Assembly (NCBI RefSeq): GCF_000247815.1
Contig: NC_021678.1
Location: 29,671,749-29,735,748, forward strand
Reading direction: 5' to 3'
Length of the DNA stretch: 64,000 nucleotides
Source of the DNA: Ficedula albicollis
Taxonomy: Eukaryota > Chordata > Aves > Passeriformes > Muscicapidae
The notes below the pieces were generated by a model, which saw only the letters and a program-made list of their open reading frames with translations, was not told the DNA's origin and made no database searches. A program made the translations under genes and the position numbers. Below, one piece after another: positions 1 to 14,584 of this stretch; position 1 is the first letter of the stretch; the number at the start of each line of letters is the position of its first letter.

Positions 1-1715
1 TCTTTTCAACTTTTTAGGTGAAATAACCATTGCTGCTTTCTTAATCCATCACTATGGCTTTTGTGTATTGTCCTCCCTTGATAATGACAAAAAACTGTAC
101 AAAATCACCTCTGCAAGGAATTTTAGAAATATCCTGAATTTCTCCCCATATACATCAGAATGTAAGAAATCATTTTATTATTTCATAGCACCAATTAAGA
201 TCAGCAGGGCACCTAGTATGTGCTGGATGTTTGTGAGTGAATTATCATTAATATTAATGGTTTGGGAGGATAGGTACTGACTGGAGTACACCCCTGATGT
301 CTCAGAATCATTGTACTGAGAAGGTTTTTTTATTACAAGTTCTCTGAACCTGTTGCTGCCTTAAACCCCATAAAGGGCATAGAAAAGAAAGACTTCAAAC
401 TACAATTTTAAATATGTAAAGAAAAAATTTACATGCTGAAATAACAAAATCAAGAGATGAGTTCAAGTGGTTCTCTCCCTTTTCAAAAATCAACTGCTTG
501 TGAATTTATTATTTTAACACAGCTGACAGAACATACAGAAGGAATTCAGTAATGAAAAGCGTTTGGGGGTTTGACAGGTCTTGGCTGAAATGAAGTCCTT
601 TGAGACCAGCACTTGGAGGCAGAGGTGAAAGTAAAAATTGGTTTACCTGAAGATCTCTGTATATGGAATCTAAATTTTCAAGGGAGACTGCCTGCCAGCA
701 TCAGGGCTTATCTTTTGACACATCCAACCTGAAACCTATCAAAATCTGGAAACTTCCTGACTTTTCATTGTAATGTCTGTATATGTCATTTTCTACACAA
801 AACTTTGCACATGTGCTAAAAGTTACCTGGAAATTTTGTGCTAATTCAAGTAACTGAATTTTGCATCTTACTCATGTAGTAGTTTCCAAAATAATTTAGC
901 CCAGTTCTCTCTGTCAGAAAACCCCCAAACAATCCAAACCAGTTGATTAATGCAGTCTTATTGCTCTGTAGATCTATGAAGTGTTTATATTGACAATTTT
1001 CAATATCAAGCAGTGTCTTTTTTACTTGTGTTAGAGCAGCAAGGCCAATGTAGATAGGAGTAAAGTAGCTGGTGTACTTTCTTACACACCATTAATGCAG
1101 CCATTCACAAAGGGCTGCTTGGTGAAAGCTGTGGAACAGGGTGTCAGAAATATCCCCTGAAGCCTCTGAACTACACAGTGTAACTGAGAGCTGGTAGTGA
1201 TTTGCAGAACTTTCATTGCTTAACCCATTATTGCATAAAAGTTCAGCTAAATTTGCATGTTCAGCCTGAATTTAAAAGTCTGTGGGTTAAGCAGGGCTGA
1301 GAGTATGTTTCTGTTCTATTTAAGAGCAGTGCAAAGGTGTTTGTGTTGCAAGCTCTGTGGTGCAGTGCTCACAATTACACACAAGGCAGTGGAGCTCTGT
1401 CCCTGATGGAGGTTACAGGGAGGTGGCTGAGCAACAGGAACAGCAATTACACCCAAAGAGAAAATGAAAACTGTCATGCTCTTCTGAAGAGCCATTCTAT
1501 CCATGCATGCTGTAATATCTAGCAGACATAGAGCACATTTCTCTGCAATTTTAAATATTATTCTGAAGTGCATCTAACCTAGCAATTGAAATCTGTGCAG
1601 GAAAATTGGCTGTGCTCTAGGAACTTTTGCCCAGCACTCAGAGCATGCACAGAATTATACCATTTAAAAGTAATCCTTTCTTGGAGTCATGCTCATATAT
1701 ACCTTTGGAGAACAG
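1..1715. other. AT-rich unique sequence, no gene recognised
   Basis: I see no recognisable exon, repeat family or RNA gene here. The open frames are short (85 codons or fewer), overlap on both strands and resemble no protein I know. Probably intergenic or intronic. Confidence 0.6.
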
Positions 1716-1790
1716 ATTAGTATATATATATACACACACACACACACATACATACACACATACATACATACATGATTGATTGATTTATTT
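1716..1790. repeat. Compound microsatellite (TA)n(CA)n(CATA)n
   Basis: A run of TA dinucleotides passes into CA dinucleotides, then CATA tetramers, then a short GATT run. A compound simple repeat of this kind is likely to be length-polymorphic. Confidence 0.95.
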
Positions 1791-4700
1791 ACATGTTCAG
1801 TATTTACCATCTAAAAAATTCAGCCCTGTGTTCTCAGGGCACTGAAGGAGAGCCAAGCCCTGAAGCTCTCAGAGCTGAGTCACTTTAGATGGCAGACTGA
1901 TGCACCACATTCATCCTGAACTGTGCAAACCAGGAGATATTGCTTGCATTTGAAAATATTGGCAACAAAGTGTGTTAACTCACATGTGCTCACTGGAATG
2001 CTCTGTGCTAGCCTTTAAAAGCATAAAATGCAAGAAAAATATGATAATATGAAAAAATCCATAACCTCCTGTCAGACATTGCAATTGCTTGAGTGTTCAG
2101 GAGGAGTTAAAGATGGATAAAAAGTGCAAGGTATAAACCACAGCAATGAGTAGCAGATGAGCTGCATTCAAGACTAATAGATTCTTCATGAAAATGCTGT
2201 GACATTTATTTTCTATATTAAAAATTCAAATGCAAGTGTTTAGTATGTCTCATACATATCATGTCTTTCTGTAATTCTGGGACTGGCACAGTTTTGCCTT
2301 TAGTCATTTGTGTATTGCTTTTCCATCCTCTTTGATCACATTGTGCTTCTGGAATATTCCCACCAGTTATTCTAAGAACTGTGGTAACTGAATCTTGTTT
2401 CATCTGTCCCAGAAACTAAAATATCATTAAGGAGAGTCTCAAATAAAACTGTAGAGGAGGAAACCACCTTCCCACCCCTCCAAATGTTTATTAGCACCTT
2501 TAATATAAATACTTGTATTAATGACAATCTAACCAACCTTCTCTAAAATTATCACATAAATATATGTATAATAAACATGCAGTGTCTTTTCTTTCCTACA
2601 CAAAGGAAAGCATTTGTCATTCTGGTAGCACAGGAGACAGAAAACAATGCCAATTCACAAACAAAACCTTCCATGATTTAATATTGTCGTTTTGTCCCCT
2701 TAGATCCTAGAATGATAAATATTGTTCCTCCTTTTGTCAGCATCAGAAGCACTTCTTTATGTGGAATAAAGGCTCATTCATTATAATCATACTGGTTTTT
2801 TTCCAGGTTGCTTTTTCCAATCTGTTTCAGAATACATCATGCCAGTGATACTGTGCCAACTTTCTTGTGGTTATTCCAAAGCTCCACGGGTACCTGTGAT
2901 GCTACCAGTTTGATTTCTGTTTTTGACTGGGGTTTTTTGTCATTTCTATTCTCAAGGTTTCAGAGTTCTCACTGTGTCTGGGACTTCATTACACAGAGAA
3001 GTGTAGACACATGTACCTAATCTAGCCTGGACATGCAAGTCAAGAGTTTATGGAGTGTGACCCTCTGGGAAGCCACAGGCAAAGTCTGTTGACCTCTTAT
3101 GGTTTTCCTCAAAGGAGGAGGGAGCCTGTGGACAGCCCTGTGCAGGGATGGCCCTTCCCTCTAATGCTTTCAACTATTTTCTGTGCTGTTTGCTCTTGAG
3201 AAGGAGCTGTGAGGGGTCATTGCCTGTGAGGTTTGTGCAGAACAGAGGAGTCATTCCAGGTGAAATAGCTGTAGCTCCATCCTCATCCCAGCCAGCCAAC
3301 AACCCATTCTGGTTGTGTCTAGTATTGCAGTATTTCAATAACTCAAAACACACATTTGATTCAAAAACATGTTTTTTGGTTTTTTTTAAATCTTGTCAGT
3401 ACTCTAAATAGACTTGCATTATTTTCAGACAGAAATACACAAAGGTTAAGCACATTTTTTTTTGTGAAGAGCTATTGGCTATGGTGTGATGCCACCCCAT
3501 CTCTCATTCAATGGTGGCTTTAGGAAACAGTCATTGCACCAAACCTAGGCAAACTATCTAATTACTATATTAGCATGTATTAGTTAATTTGTGTGTAGCA
3601 CTGGAGATAACAAGCTCAATATTTTAATACAGTTTCTCTTGCCTGGACACATCTCTTGTCTTCATTTTTAAACCACTATGAAAAGGTCACTAAACATTGA
3701 TTTTGTAAATGAAAGCTTTAAAATAGGACTTGAAAGAGCTAATGTTCAGGGGAAGAAAAAAAGTGTGAAAATTCAACTTGTTTAAGTCAGACCATGAATT
3801 TTGGGGCTCAGATTTCTCCTACCAAGCTTTAGATCTCTTACCAGTCCCAGAAATTACATACCTCACTCTGGAGACTGTTTGTTCTTGCAAGAGGCTCCTG
3901 GCCCTACTGCCCTCCCCTTGATCCCATCCCAGTGGATCTGGAGAGGATTTAAACCCCACTGCCTCAGCCTCTGTGGATATTTAGCAGCTCCATGCACAGC
4001 TTACACCGGCACAAAGGATAGCTGCATCCTTGAGGCACCCCAGTGAGGAAAACACATTTTTGTCCCTTTTGCAGTGTGAGTAGAGAAATCACATCAAAGA
4101 TGAAAAGTTCCATAAGAAATGTGCACTGGTTAGCACAGTTTTTAAAATCTTGAATGTAAATATTCTTAAAACACAAGTGGGACTCAATGAAATAAGGCTG
4201 GCTGCATTTAGATTGTTTTCTCAATCTACTTCATTGCTCTTAAAGAAATAATTAAGTCATAATTTGAATGTGAACATCTATTTCCATCTCTCTTTGCAAA
4301 TAAAGGGTGTGTGTATCTTTCTTCGAAAAGAATTGCCCACTAAAAGTTGAGAAGTCATGAGAAGGACAAATAATAGAAATGATCCTTAGGATGTTTGCAA
4401 CTTTTTAAACTACCATATCACCTTCTTACACTAGTAGAAGGCAAAGAGTTGAAACAAAGTAGAAAGGAATTAGGGTAGTCTTAGTAGCTAACATCAGATT
4501 CACAAAGAAAATCCCTGATTATTGTAAGTCTATATATTAAATACTTTGTATTGGTAGTTAAAAGGTGTGGTGACTGAAGCTCAACAGAAAAAAAAGTAGC
4601 AAAAATAAGAATGGAAAGTGAAGGGCTATTTGGAAGGAAGGCATTGGAAAGTAGTGTAGAAAAAAGCCAGAAATCCTATATATTCCTCTTGTATTGTCCA

Positions 4701-7700
4701 GACCAGACAGGACAAACAAAAATCAACTTACAGGGTCACACATCTGGACACAAACCTTACAGAGGTTTATATGAATCCCTCTTGAGTCTGGCTCTTCCCC
4801 TTTTGGGGCATAATACCTTATAATTCTGAACTTCACACGTTGTCAAGTCCTGTTCCTGCCACAGCTTTTGTTTTCCTCCCACCTTTTAAGATAGATGTCA
4901 TAAAATGTGGTGTCCCACCTTTTAGAAAAGAGGTGGCTTGCCACTGATTACTGCTATTTTCATTCTTTGCACCCAAAATTGCCGCAAGCCCTTTAATGAA
5001 CTAATCCTAAGCATGAGCCACAATTTCCAGTGTTACCTTTTTTCTCCTATTCTTTATGAAAATCGATGTTTTCTTGTCGCTTCTTCAGAGTCTTGAGTGT
5101 GTGCTGTCTAATGGTATTGCTTTTTAGCTTTATATTGCATCTTTATAACTTAGGATAATTATTTATAGTTGCAAATCCTACTGCAGCAGACTGTAGGAAA
5201 CAGAATGGTGTATTGCACAGCAAAGGGAGAGCAGACTCATGGTTTATTATATCATTATGTTATAGAAGGCACTTCAGGGGCTACAGAAGAAAGTTTCTCA
5301 AATTGTGTACTTCTCAGAAGCTGAGAAGTACAAAACAGTTTTCATTCAAAACACTCTTGGATCATTATCATTGTATATATAGCCATTAAAGTCTAATTGA
5401 AATATAGAAAATCAGGATATAAGAGAACCAAAGCTAAGTTTTTTCACATGTGATCAAATAGCATATGGGAAAAAATAGAGGGGGAAAAGGTCAGCAGTTA
5501 AATAGCAAATAGAAGCCTCGATGCAATTCTACTTTTAAAAAGCAGATGGGAGATTTAGCACAATTGCAGTGAGGGAGTTCTAATGTCCTGCTGAAGGTTT
5601 GTTTCTCCTTCATCACATAGGAAAAGCTTTTCTGAAAATGCTTAAATGAAAACTAGCTCCTAATCACATCCTAGAAATACAAAGACAATGTGATGCTTTG
5701 TACAGCACAGCCATTTTTGATGAAAATATTGGGAACAATACACAGAATTGCTCTGAATTTTGCCTGTTGTCTAAAGGAACCATCCTGACATTGGAAAACT
5801 CCAAGCTCCACATATCTCTTCCCACTTCTTGTCCATGGTTTCATTTCACCATTTCATACTAACATGAATAATGGTGAGAATGGGCTGCTGCAGTAACTCC
5901 CTAGTGTCAGAAAGTGTATTTTCATTGAGTGCATCTTCAGGGAGCTGACATTGTTGGGAAATGGACATTGTGAGATTTTCTAGACTGTATCTTTCACTTG
6001 TTTTTTGCCTTTTTTTTCCACATCCATTTAGTAACATGAATCCTGTTCAACAGGCCGTGATTTAAAGATCCTATTTTGTCGTATTAAAAGGAGGTGTGCA
6101 AATCAGGCTGAGATTTATGCCAAATCAGATCTAGAGAGGAATATTTCATAGCTCCAGTATCTCTGAAGGATGTTGATCCTAATAGGAGAAATGTGGAATC
6201 TGAATTTGATGTGCCAGGAGACTCTTTCTCGTTTTTTCCCCACAGGCATTTAGAGAAATGTTTTAAATGGCAGAAGTTACAGTCTAGTAATCTTCTTTTA
6301 CAAGAATTGTTGGGGTTTTGGTGAATGTGGGTTCATTTTTTTCAAAAATTTTATTCATTTAATGAATGAATGAGGCAATAAGTGCTACTTGTTAGATTGG
6401 GAGTACACTTAGAGGTGGTAGGTGGCAAGCTGTGACTCTGGACTATCAGCTTTCCAGTTCTTCCTCTCCAAACTAGGACTCATGCCTAGAACATATAATA
6501 TAATATATTTACTGTGATATCCAGCCATTGTACTACTATCTCTCAGTTTCAGGCATGTGCTGTATCTGAATGTGTCACACAAGCAGAAGCAGTGCTCTTC
6601 TACTATCATTTTACTGATATTTATCTATACTGACCGCTCAGGACCAAGTAAGTGTATGTAGTGGAGTGTTCAAAATGGAAACCTATTTCCATACAATTTG
6701 AAAGGTCTAGGTGTGTGATTTTGCCTGTTACAGTCAGAACATGGTGTTTTCAATGTAAAATAGAAGATTCAGTGAAGAATTAATGAGTAGCTGTGTAGTT
6801 TGCTTGTCTATGCTGGAGTCCCATATGGAATTACTCTCTTTCAGTACATAATTGTGGTAGACTATTTGTACAGAATCTTTGGGGGTTTAAATGGTTTTTT
6901 TATGATGTGAGCTTTTCAGCCTTTTACCAAACTTTTCTACTGAAATTATTAAAAATCAATTTTCTATGTCAGCTGATGCTAGATTTGCTGATGGAGCTAC
7001 TGACAGCAGAGCATTTGTGACTTTGTCTTTTTTCTTTTTATTTTCTTTTTCATTGTTCTCAAGCGTTAATATTACTGAAACTACCAATACTCTTGTTAGA
7101 GATCTTGAGTACCCTGAAATTATCACTTTAGTGATATTCAAAATATGTTTCAAAATTCTCAGCACACTTTCTGTCCCTTTGACTTAATTCTGTGTTACCC
7201 TCCCAAGGCCATTTGTTTTGTCAGAGTGACTCCTGGCTATGTAGCTGGGGATGTTCTAAATGTTTAATTGAACATCAGCAGAATACTGATAAACTGGCAC
7301 TGCTTTTTGGCCAAAACCAAATTAGTATCAAAACGGTGGTTAGAGTGATGATATATTGCACCAGTGTGTTGGAAATAAATGGTGAACAACTCCAGTAGTC
7401 TGCAAAACTTGGAAAGCAAAACTCTAAAAAGAGAATTCTATATGGAAAAGCATTGCAGATATCATGCCTACTGCTGATTAAGCTGTAATCCTATTGAATT
7501 GCTGGTGAGCTACAATAATTTCTTTTCATGAAGCTATTCAATACTTTCTGGTTTAAGTAAAATTTTTGAACAGGGAAAAAAAACCTGGCACCTGCAACAT
7601 AAAGGGTGCAAGAGAGAGAAAAAGTATCCTAGAGGATTATTGTTCTAATCTTCTTCCTTAAAAGTAAATGGTAATGTAAGTAGTATTGTTTTATCTCCAG

Positions 7701-8984
7701 CATGGGCAGAATTGGCCCCTTTTGGGCCCTAAAACCTGTTGTCTTTAAGGTGGTGTGTTTTGTCTTGAGGAGGAGAGTAGTAAAGCTGCAAATCTGACAG
7801 TATATGTACTCACCCAGATGGAACATTAGGGAGGCATTCATAAAAACTGAATTTCACCTGGCGAGGTTTATCACCCCAGATTTCCTCTACAGACAGGAAG
7901 AGATCTGCTTTAAATCACCCCCTGCCAGAAAGGCCCCTCTGGAGGGAAGCAAACCCCAGTGAGTCCTGCTGCCCTTTCTCCTTCTGAGCCTTCTCCCGAT
8001 TGCTCAGTTGTGTTCCAACCTGCTCTGTTTCCCAGATACTCACACATGGATATTCCCACACACACAGATATTCTGATTACTGAATTGCATGAAATGTAAT
8101 TCAGCCCTGTAATAATGGCCAATCACACTCTGTTTGTATGGATGATAAATCTCTGTCCCACAGGTGTTCATCTCTCTCATGGTGTATAGTGAGGCTTTAA
8201 CTTACATCACAGTGGTTAAAGCATCCAATTGTATGAATGGATTTGGGTAAAAAGCTTTTAAAATGTTGTAACTCAAGCTCACAACTTTTTTTTTACAGCT
8301 TTCATGTCTTCATTGTACTCTGATTTGCATCCATGGTCCAAGTAAAAATAGTTTGCTGAAGATAGAGACAAAGAGTAAAATAATGCTGTACAGGCAACCT
8401 CAAGTGTGTCAGGCTGGAGGAGACTTCTGCAATCCAGATGTGTCTAATTACTGTAGAGGGGTTCATAAACTAACCCCACCTGGGCCATAACTGTGATACT
8501 CACTTCTAAAAAACAATTATGATTTTGTTGGTATTAAACCAGGTATTGCTAAAAGTAAAAATCGAGCTTCTTCAGTACTCTGACTAGACTTTTTTCTCTT
8601 CTATAGAAATAGGTTTACAAGACCAAATTAGATTCTGGCATGATTAATGCATCTCACCAAATTCTTGCAGAGTAGAAAATTAGTTTATAGTGATTTTCTT
8701 GAAAACAAATTAAACGGCTGCACAACATCACAAGAATAGAGATGTTTTTCATAGCATATGGATAAATGATTCAATGGAAGTGAGATGTAATCAAACTGAA
8801 AATGTAATCCAAATGTTTCAAATAAGACTGTCCATTGTAGAAAAATGTATAATTACTTGCATTTTAATCCATGATGTGTAATATACAGTGGCAGAGCAGC
8901 AAGGGATTAATCTGCATGAGATCTGCACATATTCTAAGTAGATCATTCCTTTTGAGGTATTTTTATTATCATTTTGTTAAAAAC
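1791..8984. other. AT-rich unique sequence
   Basis: No recognisable gene. Short open frames occur on both strands and are compatible with chance. The only distinct structure I noted is the perfect hairpin listed separately near 5.3 kb. Confidence 0.55.
5306..5332. other. Perfect 12-bp inverted repeat with 3-nt loop
   Basis: TGTACTTCTCAG is followed by AAG and then by its exact reverse complement, CTGAGAAGTACA. The arms match fully, and two further T-A pairs follow after one mismatch. This could form a short RNA hairpin or a DNA cruciform, or be chance. No function is inferred. Confidence 0.8.
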
Positions 8985-9262
8985 AATATGACAAGAAGAT
9001 TTGGCCTCGGGTTGCACCAGGGGAGGTTTAGATTGGCTATTAGGCAAAAGTTCTTCACCAAAATGTTTGTCAGGCCCTGGGACAGGCTGCCCAGGGAAGT
9101 GGTGAAATCACCATTGCTGGAGGTGTTCAGAAGATGTGTGTGTGTGGCACTCAGGGACATGCTTTACTGGTGGGCTTTGCAGTGTTAACGTCATGGTTGG
9201 AACCCATGATCTCAGGGGTCTTTTCCAACCTAAACAATTTAATGGTTCTATGGTTCTTGTGT
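8985..9262 (+). mobile_element. CR1 LINE fragment, 3' end
   Basis: This matches the 3' end of avian chicken-repeat-1 elements as I know it. It has the block around 'caccaggggaggtttagattgg', then 'ttcttcacc', 'caggccctgggacaggctgcccaggg', 'ggtcttttccaacctaaa', and the terminal 'ttctatggttct' octamer-like tail. The copy is 5'-truncated, as is usual for CR1, and keeps only about 280 bp. The 105-codon frame across it (8,871-9,188) is incidental. Confidence 0.93.
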
Positions 9263-10243
9263 TCCAGGAGGGTTTGAGCTGAGAAAAGAGGGTGGGAGAA
9301 AAAAGCTTCAGTTAATCAATGTTAGATTATCCCATTCCATTGCTGTAGAGTCTCCAGCTCCCCACTGGGTCCACTTCACCAGGACACTGTTTGAAGCATC
9401 CCAGAGTGCATGGTGAACTTTCCCTTCTCCATATCCAGAGAGGCCAAACAACCTGTGCTTAGTCACTGGCAGGCTGGATAGCTGAAAGGCACCAGATGTT
9501 GTACAGACCTGGATTTCTGACCAAACTACAGATATCTCACTCTGAAAGGGAAGGAGAGCTGTATGACTGCATTGGAGGAAAAAAAAAAAATCACTACTGG
9601 CCCTGTGGAATACAAATATTACACACAAATATGTAGGGTCATTTCCTTTTCACAATGAGAAAATTTGGGAAAGGCTGAACATTTCTTCAAAGAGCCTCTA
9701 TTGTATAGTCTGCATTTCCCACAAACTGACAGCAGGTAATTTATGAGTCTATTCTGGGAATAGGAATTTCTTAGTCCCTTATAGATAGCCTTTATTACTA
9801 AATAGCAAAGGTGTAATAAAAAGGAGCATGACATCTTCTCTCTACTAGTGTGTGGCTATTTAATTCCACACTATCGTTATTTAGTTTATTATTGTTATGG
9901 TTTAAGCTCTGCCTCGTATTTTACTTATTTAATTAAGTTATATGCAAAAGAAAAGAAAAACATACCTCCTGACCTCTTGGCTGTCTTCCCATCTTGCAAA
10001 AAATATCACTGAAAAAAAATGATGGGGTTACTTGCCCAAAGTAATTTCCTAGTTAGTTTAGTTTGTTTAATATATCTTTCCAAAAGTAAGAGCAGTGTCA
10101 ACTTAAAATACACATTCATGCACCAAACAGGAAGAGAAGCCCGTAAAAAGACTGTGAATTTGAGGTGCTGTCTGCTTGTCCTTTTAAAAATAATCTAATT
10201 CAAATAAAAAACATTCAATATGACAGGCTATGAAGACACTTAC

Positions 10244-10317
10244 TGTTCTTGGCAGATGCTTATGATTATTTTTCTCTGTGACTAAGTCTGCGATCTCTGG
10301 ATACTGTCTAGGCACAC
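10244..10317 (-). other. Weak exon candidate, minus strand
   Basis: On the minus strand a 74-nt segment lies between a moderate acceptor ('tttcctgatctggcag') and a consensus donor (ACA|gtaagt). One frame is open throughout: two bases complete a codon, then 24 codons beginning VPRQYPEIADLVTEK. A stop codon lies a short way upstream in the same frame, so any exon must start inside this interval. I do not recognise the peptide. Open pseudo-exons of this size are expected by chance several times in 64 kb. Confidence 0.15.
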
Positions 10318-11060
10318 CTGCCAGATCAGGAAATTTGGATACACATGAAGGATTTGACTGTTTTCTGACTTTGAAATGAACTTAGATCTGTTGTGTTCTT
10401 CTAGCCATATACAGTCTTGAACTTCAGATGACTCTTAATTTTTCTCCTGGAAAGTACTCGAGTATCAGGTTTGCACTTGCTTAGGAGGAGGCTCTGTGCA
10501 TCACATTTTTGAATACGAAATTTTGTTCTGGTTCTGTTTTATGTGCCTTTTGGATATCTCCCAGCATGACTTGATCCATAGCAGAGGAGTATGCAGCACA
10601 AAGAACAGACTTGCCTTTTCAGCCATGAAAATTAAGCCAGAGTTGGTCTGCTTGGAGGTAGTTTGGTTGAGAATACAGAAACCAGGAAATCTTGATCTAT
10701 TGCTAAACATCTAATTTCAATATGACTATTTCTAGCATGGTATCTCATAGAAAGTGAGAGAATTTTTTCCGTGGGTACTCAGAAACACTGCCTAGTGACA
10801 ATCTTCTAGAATGTTATTTTCCTTCTAGAAAGCTGTGTTTCCCCACTATTATAGACATTATAATGAACTTATTTTTTTCTATGGAGAATAAACCTGTGCA
10901 TTCCATAAACATTATGGTGAATGTAATCTGTTTCTCCAAATTAAGAAGTAGGTAATACAAAACTTCATTTTTAACTGGGGGGGTTGTATATAATTCATAA
11001 TTCTATATATATAAAATTGTTACATAATGGCATATTTAAGTTACATTATTACATAATTTT

Positions 11061-11092
11061 TGTATATATATATATATATATATATGCATATA
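11061..11092. repeat. (TA)n microsatellite
   Basis: A pure TA run of about 23 bases with TGTA and GCATA flanks. It is a simple repeat. Confidence 0.9.
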
Positions 11093-14000
11093 CCATTAAT
11101 TCACACGATATACATTGTGTACTTATCAAACAGTGTTTCTGTAGACTTGAAATATTGATAAATGGTGTAATTCATTAAAATTGCCTACATTATAACTGGT
11201 AGTTTTCTTGATGAACATGAAATTGCCTTCATTGCCTTCACTGTGTGCTATGGTAACTTCCATGAGGCACCCCAGTCTGTGATTCTTATCACTTAGTGAA
11301 TCTTCAAACAGCTCAGATCCATTCCTACAGATTTCCATGGGCAATAAGTCTTACACAGTGGCAATATTTTGAGTAGGAGATCCTTTATGAATAAAAGGAG
11401 TCTGTTCACTATGGGGTGAGCGTGCACAGTAATACCAGTCTTTGAAAGAATTGACAGATGGAAGGAGCACAAAGACTTGTGGGCACTGAAGGGTGAAGCT
11501 GTGGCTTTAATAATATAGTGTTTACCCAGTCTTTTCTGTTTAAGTCTCTCTGTATGGCAGCTGGCATTTTATTTTCCTTGCTTAAAGTCACCTTAAACAA
11601 TGACTATAATTCTGGTTAAAATGTCAAACAAATCTAATTGATCTACCTGACTTGTAGTTATTTTATTGTCTTCAGGTTTCTGAATGTTCTGATTCTACAT
11701 AACAATGACGTGTAGAAATTTAATCAAATGAAGACATCTATCCAAATGTTATGTCTGAATAATGCATATTCAAATTGAAAGGAAACATTTCCAGTTACCC
11801 ACCTAACCACGAATCTGAGGTCATTCTTTGTACCCTTACTTTTAACAAAAGAGGTAGTAAGAATTCCATGCATTTCTCATTAAAATGAACAATAGAGGAG
11901 GAAAAAAAGATTTTAAATATGCACACCATTATGTAAGACTAATTTTTTCAATGTAGGGGTTTTTTTCTACTTTTAGAGATAGTGTAGCCTTACATCAGTA
12001 CAAATGTAGTTGTATACAATCAGAGAAAAAATGTTTAAACATCCCAGCATGGGTATTTCCATTTAAATCTGATTACAGTGAAATAAAACTGTAGCTATTA
12101 AAGGTTTAGAAGAACTACAAATACAAGCAGTAAAAGAAGACAGTTAGTAAATGAGGTAGTAAAACATTTCAGCAGGGCAAACAGTTTATAGCACTCAGCC
12201 TTCCTGTGGCAGACTGTGCTATTCACCACAGACCCGTGCACTGTTCCCCGAACTGCACTTAAACCTGCAATTAACCTTTCACGCCTAATGAAGCTGTTTT
12301 GCTGCAAAATTAAAATATATAGTACTGCCTGTTTTTACAGAGACTGGGAGGAGAGCATCTCAGAATGAATGAGTTTTTCAGATGCTCTTGTTTGAATGCA
12401 GGATTAAAGGGCTATTTGTATATAAGCCGTGAATGTGCTTTTCAAGGTAATCTCATTTGATTTGCTGTATTTTATCCTTCTAATTATTAATGGCTTTTCA
12501 CGATTGTGAAAAAAAAATAAAAAGGAAAAAATTCACACCCCAGTAATTTTCTGATTAGAGACTTCCTGAAAATAAACTGTTACCATTTAACTTCCATTAG
12601 GAAAGACAATAGTTCTGCTAAAGATAACCAAGTTCATATTGCTTCCTCTGGTGTTTTCCTCATTGTGGATGCAATTATCTCTTATAAAAATTTACTTTCC
12701 ACTTATGATTTGACTGGGCTCACTTCTTAATGACTTATGCATACATATCCTTAAAACAAGCTAGAGGTTGTTTCAACTGCATAGAACTAGGTGAGGTTAT
12801 TTCTATACCATTTAGTAGAAAAAACAAACTAAATTTAAAAATAGGGCTGGTTCTGCAACTAAGATTGAATTTCCAGAGATTAGAGGTGACCTGTTGAGTC
12901 TCCATTTGGGATTCTTACTGATTCCACTGTTCCTTTCTGCCATGCTGCTCAAGAGTCAGAAGCAGAGACCATGTACTGCTTTGGAAAATACCAGTTTGGA
13001 TGTTAGGTAGGATATTTAAACAGCAGCATTCAGAGAAGGTGGGGTAAATGTAGCAACTTAGGAGTTGAGGTAATGCATCTAGAGCACTGCACAATTTACA
13101 GCTCCAACTTCAATGACTGTAAATGTATTCACATTTGTTATTTAGATAAAAAACTTGTAACATCAAGGGAATGTTTTGGGGTTTTTTTTCGTTGTTGTTG
13201 TTTTTTAATGAATATTTAGGCCACCGCATTTTCTTCTGTTTTATTTTTATGTAAATTCTCCTTGCTCAAAGTGTCTGTTCACAAGCTTGACTTGGTAAAT
13301 GAAATTCCTTTAGACTGCCAGTCTGAAATAATGAATTGTTCCCCAAGTTAATTGTATTGCTTTGATAACAAGGAACTATGCTGGGCGTAGAGAACATAAT
13401 AAATGAATTTCATCAGATGATTTGTGTGATGTTTTGAAAAATGATCTTCTGTAGTGACCTGATTTTAATGGAATTCTATCAACATGCCAGTACATCCCAG
13501 TATGCAGTATTAGACCTAAGGATTCGTTTTTGTTAGTTGTTATATTAAGTGAAGTTAGCTCAATACATGCAAATATATTTTTAAATAGCCTATTAAATTA
13601 AAAAATCTGTTTACTAATAATACTCCCTCTGTTTAGCATTGACCCTAAGCCTAGGTGTTGAAGATAAGCTGACATGTAAGCGATTGTCAAAATGTTATTT
13701 AGGTTTTATCCCTGAATTTGCTAATACCAGATACTGCTTCAAATTTAAAGGTGCCTCAAAGATTTCATCAATTTGATTTGTCAAAGTCCAATTTTAAGCA
13801 TCACTGGCTCATGCCAGGAAATATTTGTGTAGGTGAGAGAAAAACCAACTTGATTAATCTTGGTTCTTACATATCCTGAAATGTATCAATGATAATTGTA
13901 CTTAGTGTTTTGCAGTATCATGCATTTTTTAAAAGCTGGATGCACATTAATCAATTTTTGCAACTTCTTTGTGACTTAAGGAAGGTTATGTTACCAGGGT

Positions 14001-14584
14001 GCAATAGCGTAGGTTTTTTTCAGGATACTGGAAACCTGAACTGAATCTGACCATATATTTTATATTATGAAAGAAGACTGTAGCAACACTTGTTAGTAAA
14101 AAATAATTTTTGCACAGCTTCCTAGTAGGTAAGTGCTGTAATGAGGGATTGCATGAAAAGTATTGCAAAATTGGATTCTGTATAATAGATTAATTGAGTT
14201 TGATATTGGCTTGAGACAAGAAATAGAGACTGCCCATAAAAGATGGGGAAAAGTATTTTTTAAGGTTTCCTTGGAGAGTGATGGTGTTATTGGTTGAATA
14301 ATGAAATGCTTTGGGCAGTGTGGAGAACCAGCACCATCCTTACCTACATTTTGGGTCTATTTAGATTGTTTTTTTGTGGTTTGTTTGTAGAAGAACATAT
14401 AAATGATGTGAATACTCCTAAACCATTTGATTGCAGGATCACCTGTGTGAATTTAAAAGCCCAGAACTACCATGTATTAAGTGTGTTGTTAATGGCATCA
14501 TTTTAGAAGTCACTAATTTCTACCAAGGATGCTGTAGCAAGCAAATTGAAGAGTAATTTCTTAAGATATTATAGGTCTAGAAGG

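Larger units (their letters stand above)
9263..14584. other. AT-rich unique sequence
   Basis: No recognisable gene. It contains a TA microsatellite near 11.07 kb and one weak minus-strand exon candidate at 10.24-10.32 kb. The remaining open frames are short and unrecognised. Confidence 0.55.
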
